From: JBBITW01 sp037440525
Lineage (GTDB): Bacteria > Desulfobacterota > BSN033 > UBA1163
Reading direction: 5' to 3'
DNA length: 8,256 nucleotides
NCBI GenBank assembly: GCA_037440525.1
Contig: JBBITW010000155.1
Coordinates: forward strand, 1-8,256
The first letter of the stretch is position 1; the number at the start of each line of letters is the position of its first letter. This document shows positions 1-7,271 of this stretch, one piece after another. The notes under the pieces were generated by a model that saw only the letters and a list, made by a program, of their open reading frames with translations, was not told the origin of the DNA and did no database searches. The position numbers and the translations under genes are program-made.

Positions 1-13
1 CTGATTGTTTTTA

Positions 14-52
14 AGAGGCACGTTACATCGTGCCTCTACTCTTTTCTTTTTT
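14..52 (+). terminator. Rho-independent terminator-like hairpin of an upstream gene
   Basis: The arms at 14-22 (AGAGGCACG) and 29-37 (CGTGCCTCT) are perfectly complementary over 9 bp around a 6-base loop (TTACAT). A pyrimidine-rich stretch with T runs at 42-45 and 47-52 follows on the plus strand. The minus-strand flank is not T-rich after the hairpin, so the signal is oriented to stop plus-strand transcription arriving from before the window. The T run starts four bases after the stem, so it is not a textbook terminator. An operator palindrome or attenuator for the following operon is an alternative. Confidence 0.7.
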
Positions 53-61
53 ATTCAAAGG

Positions 62-67
62 AAAGGA
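62..67 (+). promoter_or_regulatory. Ribosome binding site of the first flavoprotein gene
   Basis: AAAGGA, preceded by another AAAGG, lies 7 bases before the ATG at 75. The other in-frame ATG, at 90, has a GGAGGA (84-89) directly touching it, which is too close to act as its Shine-Dalgarno site. This favours the start at 75. Confidence 0.55.
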
Positions 68-74
68 TTGAAAA

Positions 75-1523
75 ATGGATGATGGAGGAATGAAAATTAA
101 ACAGATTGGGATAGAAAAAATCATAACAGAATCAGAAGAGATAAGAAGATATATGGAGGAAGGGGGGGAGAAGCCATTTAAGGAGCCTCGATATATTGTT
201 TATGCATCAAATATATATGAAATGAAAAAGGTGATTGATTTTGCAAATGAAGAAAAGATGGGGGTAGTTCCAGTAAGTTCTAAGGTTCATTTTTATGGTC
301 CCGATATTCCTTATGGACCAGACATTTTATTAGACCTCACCAAGATGAATAGGATTGAGAATCTGGATCATCGCAATAGAAAGGTAAAGATAGAGGCAGG
401 GGTTAGCTGGGGAGAAATTCAGCCCTTTTTAGAGGGATATGGTTTCATGATTGTTTCACCTTTACTACCTCACCCTGAAAGGTCTGTTTTAACAGATTAT
501 CTTGAAAGAAATCCTCCTCTGATTCCAATTTTTGAATTTGCAGAACCACTATTGGGGATGGAGGTCTTGTGGCCGAACGGAGATATCTTCAGGACAGGAT
601 CTGCAAGTGTGCCTAACTATCCCGATTCCATAGCTGAGGGGGTTAATCCACAGGGCCCTGCGGCACTCGATTATTACAGGATTCTTCAGTGTGCTCAGGG
701 GACGATGGGGATTGTTTCCTGGGCAAACATAAAAATAGAATTCATCCCCAGTCTTGATAAGACTTTCTTTATTAATTTTCATAGAGTTGAGGAGGCTATT
801 GAGCCAATATACAGGATTCAGCGAAGAAGGATTGGTCTGGAATGCCTGTTGCTCAATAAGATAAATCTAATGAAAATTTTTAGTGAAAAGTTTAGTATAG
901 ATCCAAAGACTCTTTCTGAAACCCTTCCCGAGTGGATGCTGATTCTTGTCCTTAGCGGTTTTAAGAGGAGACCCTCGGAAAAGATAGATTATGAGGAGAG
1001 GGCATTAAAGAGGATTTCTTCTGAGTTATCCTTAGAGATTTCTGAAGGTATTGGAGGCCTTAAGGGTATAGAGATTCATATTCCATCTCTATTGAGAAGG
1101 CCATGGGATGGGGCAACATATTGGAAATTGTCTGATAACTTTCGATGCAAAGACCTTTTCTTCATTACCACCCTCGATCGGATAGGGGTCTTCTACAATT
1201 TTATAACTGACATTCTTTCAAGATTCGAATTTCCACTGGATCATCTTGGTTTTTATATACAGCCTATTGAACACGCAAGGGCATGCCATTTTGAATTAAA
1301 TCTATATTACGATGGAAAGGAAATGAGTAAAGATTCTATAGAAGAAATTTTTATTAATCTAACAAAAAATCTGCTTGATATGGGTGCTCATTTTACAAGG
1401 CCATATGATTCGCTCTCAAGGCTGGTTTACAAAAGGACGTATGCCTATACAAAAGTCTTAAAAGAGATCAAAAGGATAATGGATCCAAATCATATCATGT
1501 GCCCAGGAGCGCTCTGTTTTTAA
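75..1523 (+). CDS. FAD-binding oxidase, VAO/PCMH fold, subunit 1 of a GlcDEF-like complex
   Basis: This 482-residue soluble protein shows no signal peptide or membrane segment. Residues about 38-223 form a PCMH-type FAD-binding domain: an LLDLTKMNRI segment (85-94), VKIEAGVSWGEI (104-115), GMEVLWPNGDIFRTG (161-175) and MGIVSWANIKIEFIP (211-225). These align by eye with the same blocks in p-cresol methylhydroxylase and vanillyl-alcohol oxidase. The C-terminus has the family-type ending MDPNHIMCPGALCF. The region that normally holds the glycine-rich flavin-phosphate motif reads PVSSKVHFYGPDIP (66-79), so flavin binding may be altered, as in GlcE-like subunits. It is the first gene of an operon with the iron-sulfur protein and second flavoprotein downstream, so it is probably a subunit of a multi-subunit dehydrogenase. 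The substrate is unknown; phenolic benzylic carbons, alcohols or 2-hydroxy acids are possible from the family. ATG 90 is an alternative start. Confidence 0.8.
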   Translation: MDDGGMKIKQIGIEKIITESEEIRRYMEEGGEKPFKEPRYIVYASNIYEMKKVIDFANEEKMGVVPVSSKVHFYGPDIPYGPDILLDLTKMNRIENLDHRNRKVKIEAGVSWGEIQPFLEGYGFMIVSPLLPHPERSVLTDYLERNPPLIPIFEFAEPLLGMEVLWPNGDIFRTGSASVPNYPDSIAEGVNPQGPAALDYYRILQCAQGTMGIVSWANIKIEFIPSLDKTFFINFHRVEEAIEPIYRIQRRRIGLECLLLNKINLMKIFSEKFSIDPKTLSETLPEWMLILVLSGFKRRPSEKIDYEERALKRISSELSLEISEGIGGLKGIEIHIPSLLRRPWDGATYWKLSDNFRCKDLFFITTLDRIGVFYNFITDILSRFEFPLDHLGFYIQPIEHARACHFELNLYYDGKEMSKDSIEEIFINLTKNLLDMGAHFTRPYDSLSRLVYKRTYAYTKVLKEIKRIMDPNHIMCPGALCF

Positions 1524-1550
1524 AGTTGGTTAAATTAAGGAGAGAGAATA

Positions 1551-2834
1551 ATGAAGGAAGAGAGGTTGGAAGATTTTAAGTATGATATGGAGAGGTGCAT
1601 TGGGTGCGGTGGATGCCGATGGGTTGATCACATTTATATGCCAGGAGTAAAGTTCGGCCAGAGATGCCCAAGTATTGAAAGATATCTCTTCAATGATCAT
1701 ATGGCCTCTGGAAGATTAAAGATTGCAAATGCCCTTCTTGAGAAGAGGTTGGATTATTCACCTTATCTGTTAGAAGTAATATACCAATGTAATCTTTGTG
1801 GAGCATGTGACGTTGGCTGTAAGAGAAATCTGGATTTAGAAGTATTATCAGTTCTTGAGAAATTGAGGATCAGAGCAGTAGAGGACGGTAAAGGTCCGAT
1901 GCCAATGCACAAGGCCATTAGCAGAAACATCTTAGATAAAAAGAATAGATACGGTGCAAATCAAGGGATGAGATTTAATTGGATGGAGAGGAAACTAACA
2001 ACAAAGAATAGTAAATCAGAACTGCTATATTTTGCAGGATGCTCTTCCTCTTTTGTTAAGAGGGATTTAGCCCGGGCTACTGCAGATTTGCTAAACAGGA
2101 TGGGATTGGGATTTCTCGTATTAAATGAGGAAGGCTCAGAGGAGTGGTGTTGCGGGCATCCTTTGATCGTCACAGGTCAGATAAGGGAGGTAAAAGGTAT
2201 TGTAGAAAATAATCTAAAAATGATTAGAGATACTGAAGCCAAGGCTGTTCTTACGAATTGCGCTCAGTGTTACAAGACATTAAAGGTTGATTATCCAAAG
2301 ATTATGGGTCTTTCCACATTGGATCTTGGTTTTAAGGTGATACATATTGTTGAACTTGTAGATGATCTTATTGAAAAGGGTAAATTGAGATTTGATAGAG
2401 AACTAAAAATGAAAGCAACATATCATGACCCATGTAATTTGGGTAGATTGAGTGAAGATTGGATTCATTGGGAAGGATCGAGGAAGAGATATGGTATCTT
2501 GGAACCACCAAAGGTCTTTCGCCGGGGGACTTATGGTGTTTATGATCCACCAAGGAGAATCTTGAAAAGTATCCCAGGGATAGAATTCATAGAGATGATC
2601 CGCTTTAAGGAAAATGCCTTCTGTTGTGGATTCGGTGGTGGGGTAAAAGAGGCCTTTAACGAATTCTCTCAGTGGACAGCCTCAAAAAGGATCGAAGAAG
2701 CAGAAGAGATTGGTGCAGAGATCCTCGTAACTTCATGCCCTTATTGTGAAATGCAATTCGAGGAGGTGGTGGAGAGGAGAGGCTTAAATTTAAAAATATT
2801 AGATATTTTAGAGCTTATTCAGATAGCCATTTAG
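1551..2834 (+). CDS. HdrD/GlcF-type (Fe-S)-binding protein with two CCG domains
   Basis: This 427-residue protein should pass electrons from the flavoprotein subunits through iron-sulfur clusters to an acceptor not encoded here. Two N-terminal [4Fe-4S] cysteine sets are visible: C16, C19, C22 with a distant C39-Pro, and C80, C83, C86, C90. Two CCG (cysteine-rich) domains follow: C164, C200-C201-G, C237-x2-C240, and C295, C358-C359-G, C396-x2-C399. This is the architecture of GlcF of glycolate oxidase and HdrD of heterodisulfide reductase. The second CCG domain carries about 29 extra residues (300-328) between DPCNLGR and GVYDPPR. The gene starts 27 bp after the first flavoprotein, with AAGGAGA at 1537-1543 and 7-base spacing, and lies between two flavoprotein genes, which strongly suggests one complex. 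No membrane segment is present, so any membrane or quinone contact needs another partner. Family assignment is firm; substrate and acceptor are unknown. Confidence 0.85.
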   Translation: MKEERLEDFKYDMERCIGCGGCRWVDHIYMPGVKFGQRCPSIERYLFNDHMASGRLKIANALLEKRLDYSPYLLEVIYQCNLCGACDVGCKRNLDLEVLSVLEKLRIRAVEDGKGPMPMHKAISRNILDKKNRYGANQGMRFNWMERKLTTKNSKSELLYFAGCSSSFVKRDLARATADLLNRMGLGFLVLNEEGSEEWCCGHPLIVTGQIREVKGIVENNLKMIRDTEAKAVLTNCAQCYKTLKVDYPKIMGLSTLDLGFKVIHIVELVDDLIEKGKLRFDRELKMKATYHDPCNLGRLSEDWIHWEGSRKRYGILEPPKVFRRGTYGVYDPPRRILKSIPGIEFIEMIRFKENAFCCGFGGGVKEAFNEFSQWTASKRIEEAEEIGAEILVTSCPYCEMQFEEVVERRGLNLKILDILELIQIAI

Positions 2835-2844
2835 TTAAGGCTAC

Positions 2845-2850
2845 GGAGGA
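2845..2850 (+). promoter_or_regulatory. Ribosome binding site that selects ATG 2857 over GTG 2851
   Basis: GGAGGA ends immediately before an in-frame GTG at 2851 but lies 6 bases before the in-frame ATG at 2857. Normal Shine-Dalgarno spacing therefore points to the ATG as the real start of the second flavoprotein gene. Confidence 0.75.
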
Positions 2851-2856
2851 GTGAAG

Positions 2857-4431
2857 ATGGGTTTTCCAAAGGAGGTCTATCGTATTTTACAGCAGATAGT
2901 TGGAAAGGATTATGTGAGTCAAGATCCTGTTACCTGCGAGGCCTATTATCCAACAGGACATGGAAAGGATACAGGTTTGGAAAGATTGCTTTATAAAAAG
3001 GCAGGTTGTGTGATTTTACCTAAGACAACCGAGGAGGTTTCAAAGATAATAAAGGTTGCAAACCGCTTTAATATTCCTTATACCCCTGGAAGCACATTCT
3101 GGTTTATTTCCTGCCAGACCAAGGCATCCAATTCATTGATTATCGATCTTAAGAGAATGAATGAACTCTATATTGAAGAAAAGAATATGTATGCAGTATT
3201 GGGGCCTGGTGTTATTTATTCACAACTTCAGGAAGAGGCTATGAAAAGGGATCTCTATATTACTGTTCCTGGAGGAGGGGGCCAGGTCTCTGTTATCGCA
3301 AATTTAATTACGGCTGGATGGTCCCCTTTAAATTATCGGGTTGGTATGCCAAGTCGGAGAATATTAGGGACAGAGTGGGTACTTCCGGACGGAGAGGTTT
3401 TAGAGTTAGGCTCTTTGGCCACAGGTTCTAACCCATTCTGGGGTGAAGGTCCAGGGCCAGATCTAAGGTTTATCTTAAGAGGATACAGTGGATGGTTTGG
3501 AGGTTTAGGAATTGTTACAAAGATGGCTGTTAAGTTATTTCCATTTCAACCTGAACGATTAAAACCTGTTGGAGTATCACCGAATACGATGCTCGAATTT
3601 CCAACTAAACGAATGAGATGGTTTAACTACTATATGCCCAATTCAAAAGCCCTTGTGGAGGCGATGTATGAAATTGGAAAGGCCTATATTGGTGGAGCTA
3701 TTACCAAAGTCCCACTGATGTGGAGATTTGTTGCCAAAGCTAACTCGAGAGAAGAATTCTGGAAATTGTGGAATGAGCAACTGGGGAGTATTCAAGAGTC
3801 TTACCCAGCAATTTTAAGGGTTCTTCTAATTGGCTATACCTCAGAGGAGCAGTTAGAATATGAAGCTCGTGTCCTTGATGATATTATGAGAGAATATGGA
3901 GGTGAGTTGCATAGAACAAAACAGGGTGATGAATCCTGGATAAAGAATGCTGATTCAGCAACAATGTGGGCTGTTACAGGAGCTTATGCCTCCTGTTCAG
4001 GGATGATTGATACCCTGGATAGCGCAGTCAAAGGGGGTGAGTATTATGCAGAAATAAAGAGAAAATTTACCCCACCTTTAGTAGATGATTTAGGAGAACC
4101 TGGATGGTTTCAGATGGGAGAATTCGGACACATGGGCTATCTTGAATTTCTCAATTATTGGGATCCCTATGAAATAGAATCGAGGGAAAGGGTTGACCAG
4201 TGGTATTTTGATGAAGTTCCAAAGGCTGATGCCCGAATGGGAATTTATAATCTATTTCAATGTCAGATGATCCCGGTTCTTAGCACAGCCCGATTCGGTC
4301 CGAATCACCATTTGTGGATGGAAAAGATCAAAAATTTTTTTGATCCTAAGAATATATCCAATCCACCAGCCCCCTTTGAATTCGATGAATTTGTAAAAAG
4401 GGCTAACCATTTAAAAGGAGACTGGGATTAG
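2857..4431 (+). CDS. FAD-binding oxidase, VAO/PCMH fold, subunit 2 (GlcD/PCMH-like)
   Basis: This 524-residue protein is close to the usual length of p-cresol methylhydroxylase and vanillyl-alcohol oxidase flavoproteins. Residues about 46-228 are the PCMH-type FAD domain: VILPKTTEEVSKII (52-65), LIIDLKRMNELYI (94-106), VLGPGVIYSQL (114-124), GTEWVLPDGEVLELG (171-185), SNPFWGEGPGPDL (191-203) and LGIVTKMAVKLFP (217-229). The rest is the substrate-cap region, ending in the family-type FDPKNISNPPAP. The canonical glycine-rich loop is replaced by YTPGSTFWF (75-83). It differs clearly from the flavoprotein two genes upstream, so the pair is not a recent tandem duplication. Being the longer subunit with the GPGPDL block, it is the better candidate for the catalytic flavin subunit, but this is inference. 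No cytochrome c gene, the usual partner of p-cresol methylhydroxylase, is adjacent; the CCG iron-sulfur protein probably takes that role. The gene ends 9 bp from the convergent molybdenum subunit gene. Confidence 0.85.
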   Translation: MGFPKEVYRILQQIVGKDYVSQDPVTCEAYYPTGHGKDTGLERLLYKKAGCVILPKTTEEVSKIIKVANRFNIPYTPGSTFWFISCQTKASNSLIIDLKRMNELYIEEKNMYAVLGPGVIYSQLQEEAMKRDLYITVPGGGGQVSVIANLITAGWSPLNYRVGMPSRRILGTEWVLPDGEVLELGSLATGSNPFWGEGPGPDLRFILRGYSGWFGGLGIVTKMAVKLFPFQPERLKPVGVSPNTMLEFPTKRMRWFNYYMPNSKALVEAMYEIGKAYIGGAITKVPLMWRFVAKANSREEFWKLWNEQLGSIQESYPAILRVLLIGYTSEEQLEYEARVLDDIMREYGGELHRTKQGDESWIKNADSATMWAVTGAYASCSGMIDTLDSAVKGGEYYAEIKRKFTPPLVDDLGEPGWFQMGEFGHMGYLEFLNYWDPYEIESRERVDQWYFDEVPKADARMGIYNLFQCQMIPVLSTARFGPNHHLWMEKIKNFFDPKNISNPPAPFEFDEFVKRANHLKGDWD

Positions 4432-4440
4432 CACTTTTTA

Positions 4441-6700
4441 TTAATCTTTCTTGTTTAGGGCCTCAAGGATTTTCTCGGGAGTGACAGGAAGGCTTTTAAA
4501 CCTTATCCCAATAGCATCATATATAGCATTGATAATGGCAGGTGGAGGGGCAAGCTGTGTGCCCTCTCCTGATTCCTTCGCTCCAAATGGACCTACAGGG
4601 TCATCTGTTTCAACCTCGATAGAAGAAATTTTTGGAGCCTCCATAGATGTAGGTAATCCATAATCGAGAAAGGATGGATTTATGACCTCGCCCCTATCAG
4701 TTATTACCTCCTCATATAGTGCCTGCCCCATTCCTCCAACAACCGATCCCTCTAACTGCCCCTCAACGAGCATGGGATTGATAGCGCGGCCACAATCATG
4801 TGCAGTTACCATCTTAATGACCTTTATCTTCCCTGTTTTGGTATCCACCTCTACCTCTGCAGCCTGGGTCATAAAGGAATAGGCAGGTGAGAAGTTTCCA
4901 TTCTCTCGAAGAAGTGTTGTAGGTTCGATAGCAGGGGGATGATAGGAACCCCTTCCGATAATGGGCATTGGACGATCTGAATATTGATAGACTTTAATGG
5001 CTTCGAGGAAATCCATTCCCTTTTCAGGACTTCCTTTTACGTAGATTCTATGATCCCTTGTCTCGAGGTCATCGATATTGGCTTCAAGTTTTTCAGCTAC
5101 TGCCTCAAGGAGTTTTCTCTTGGCTGATTGGGCTGCCATGCGTGCGGCATTTCCAGCCCTTAGTGTTACACCACTTCCGAAAGTCCCTGGGTCAAGTGGT
5201 GTAATCTCTGTATCAGCGGCTGTAATCCTGATATCACTTAATGATACACCCAACTCCTCTGCAACAATCTGGGAGATGACGGTATCCGATCCCTGTCCAA
5301 TATCCGAAGCTCCAGTAAGAAGAGTCACAGCCCCATCTCGTTCTATCTTCACCACTGCTCCTGATGAGATATGACTCATATTGGAGACTCCGCTTGGAAA
5401 ACTCGCTCCTGCAAGGCCTACACCCCTGCCGAATGGAAGTTTTCCCCTCTTCTCCTCCCAGCCAATCTCCTCAGCCGCCTTCTTTAACGTATCACTAAAT
5501 CCACAGCTCTGAACAAGAAGTTTCGCAGGGTGGGGTTCTCCTGCATGAAAGGCATTCTTGAGCCTCAATTCCAGAGGATCAATCCCCATCTTTTCAGCGA
5601 TGATATCGAGCTGGCTCTCAACAGCAAAGCGGAGTTGCGGTATTCCATGGCCCCTCATCGCACCTCCCACTGGTTTGTTTGTATAGACATGGTAACCTTC
5701 ATAGAAAAGGTTTTCGAGTCTGTAAGGAAGCATAATAAAGAAGCATCCGAGGGTTATCATCAGGGGTGCGGTGCTGTTATAGGCGCCTCCATCTGCAATA
5801 GCTTTAAATCTCTGCGCGAGAATAGTGCCATCCTTCTTCATAGCAGTTTTCAGTTCAATATACATCGGATGCCTCTGTCTGGTGCAGACAAAGACCTCCT
5901 CCCTTTCATAGAGAAACTTGACCGGTCTCTTCGTCTTCATGGCAAAGAATGCCGCACAGAAATCCTTTGCATAAAGATCGATCTTCTGGCCAAAACCACC
6001 TCCAACCTTTGGCTTTATCACGCGAACACGACTCTCAGGTATGTCAAGGGCATTGGCCAGATTCCTCCTTAAAAAGAAGGGTATCTGTGTGGAGGACCAT
6101 AGTGTTACCTTCCCATAATCATCCACCACCGAAAGGGCGGCATGAGGCTCGAGGGGTGCGTGGTTTACAGCCTGAGAATAGAATGAATCCTCAAAAACAA
6201 AATCTGCACGAGAGAAGGCCTCATCAACATCCCCGAATTCCTTTCGAATTGTGGCACTCACATTGTTCGGAACCTCCTCATGAATTACAGGTGCCCCGGG
6301 CTTCATCGCCTCTATCGGATCAAAGACCGCAGGTAACTCCTCATAATCAACCTTTATCTTTAATATTGCCTCTTCAGCTTCATCAGGGGATGTGGCAACT
6401 ACCGCAGCAACCTCATCCCCAATATAGCGAACCTTATCAATGGCAAGTGCATACTCATCCTTTGCCATTGGAACAATTCCATATTTCTTTCTCGGGATGT
6501 CCTTCCCGCTTATTGCACCCTTAACCCCAGAAACCTTCAATGCACCGGAAAGATCAACATTAAGAATCTTTGCATGGGGCAGAGGACTCCTCAGTATCTT
6601 TCCATAAAGCATCCCAGGAAGGCTCAGATCATCCGTGTAGCGAGCCTGTCCCTTTGCCTTCTCCATGGCATCGAGCATTGGTTCACGTCTCCCAACCGTA
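4441..6700 (-). CDS. hcrA: Molybdenum catalytic subunit, 4-hydroxybenzoyl-CoA reductase-like (5' end in gap)
   Basis: The 752 visible residues cover nearly the whole large subunit of the xanthine dehydrogenase family; only about 10-15 N-terminal residues and the start codon are lost in the N run. The visible part opens with TVGRREPMLDAMEKAKG, the usual beginning of these subunits. Counting from that T, molybdopterin-contact motifs are GGGFGQ (233-238), RGHGIPQ (349-355) and GQGSD (468-472). The active-site glutamate is in GAKESGEGT (706-714), E712, codon 4564-4566. The CoxL motif AYxCSFR is absent, which argues against CO dehydrogenase. In 4-hydroxybenzoyl-CoA reductase this subunit binds Mo-molybdopterin cytosine dinucleotide and removes the para hydroxyl to give benzoyl-CoA; the reaction is assigned mainly from the FAD subunit encoded upstream. 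Another hydroxyaryl-CoA or aromatic substrate remains possible. It is the last gene of a FAD, [2Fe-2S], Mo operon. Confidence 0.85.
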
Positions 6701-6800
6701 NNNNNNNNNNNNNNNNNNNNNNNNNNNNNNNNNNNNNNNNNNNNNNNNNNNNNNNNNNNNNNNNNNNNNNNNNNNNNNNNNNNNNNNNNNNNNNNNNNNN
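6701..6800. other. Assembly gap of exactly 100 N
   Basis: The run of N is exactly 100 bases, a common placeholder for a gap of unknown length. It removes the 3' end of the [2Fe-2S] gene, the junction, and the start of the molybdenum gene. From usual family lengths the missing part should be roughly 15-25 codons of the first gene and 10-15 of the second. The true gap could therefore be near 100 bases, but this cannot be confirmed here. Confidence 0.98.
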
Positions 6801-7231
6801 ACGATCTTTGCATAACCTGTGCACCTGCAGAGATTCCCAGAGATTGCCTTCCTTACCTCAAACTCAGAGGGACGGCTCCTCTCATCGAGAAAGGCCTTTG
6901 CAGTAAGGATCATCCCGGGTGTGCAGAAACCACACTGGATTGCCCCCTTCTCAACAAATGCCCTCTGAAGGGGATGAAGCTCTCCGCCTTCAGCCAAACC
7001 CTCGATTGTTAGAATTTCCCTCCCTTCAACATCAACTGCGAGGGTAAGACAGGATAGATAAGGTTTCCCATCAATCAAAACAGTGCATGCACCACATGTC
7101 CCCAGGTCACAACCCCTCTTTGTCCCTGTAAGTCCCAGCTCTTCCCTCAGAACTTCAAGCAGTGTCCTCCGAACCTCTGTCAATACCTCCCTTTCCTCCC
7201 CATTTACCCGTAACTTAATAATCCTCTTCAT
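6801..7231 (-). CDS. hcrC: [2Fe-2S] subunit, 4-hydroxybenzoyl-CoA reductase-like (3' end in gap)
   Basis: This is the small electron-transfer subunit of a molybdenum hydroxylase, carrying electrons between the FAD subunit and the molybdenum site. There are 143 complete residues, and the next codon starts GT, so residue 144 must be Val. The plant-ferredoxin-type [2Fe-2S] cluster is bound by C41, C46, C49 and C61 (GCDLGTCGACT and PYLSC). The all-helical domain binds a second [2Fe-2S] cluster through C100, C103, C135 and C137 (QCGFCTPGM and NLCRCTGY). Usual length is about 150-165 residues, so only a short tail is missing. GGAAGG at 7241-7246 lies 9 bases before the ATG. The gene begins 40 bp after the stop of the FAD subunit gene and precedes the molybdenum gene in the same operon. 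The family is certain; the reductase-specific name depends on the neighbours. Confidence 0.9.
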
Positions 7232-7271
7232 ATTCTAATTCCTTCCCATAAAAGAAATTTGAGATTCAAGA

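Noticed and set aside
2851..2853. GTG start for the second flavoprotein
   Set aside because: The GGAGGA site touches this codon with no spacer, while the ATG at 2857 has proper 6-base spacing.
75..4431. Recent duplication of the two flavoprotein genes
   Set aside because: The two proteins differ in length and share only scattered family-level motifs, so they are old, distinct paralogues.
5530..6524. Long plus-strand open frames (5530-6072 and 5949-6524) opposite the molybdenum subunit gene
   Set aside because: They lie fully inside a well-conserved minus-strand gene, have no recognisable domain, overlap each other and are low-complexity in composition (His/Pro/Gln-rich), as expected for antisense shadows.
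6800..6813. Apparent start of the molybdenum subunit at 6813 when its frame is read through the N run
   Set aside because: Bases 6801-6813 encode the end of the visible [2Fe-2S] subunit in another frame; the real start lies in the gap.
7232..7271. Possible small hairpin or terminator between the FAD and [2Fe-2S] subunit genes
   Set aside because: Only a 4-bp TTGA/TCAA pairing is visible, too weak to call, and the following gene has its own ribosome binding site in the same operon.
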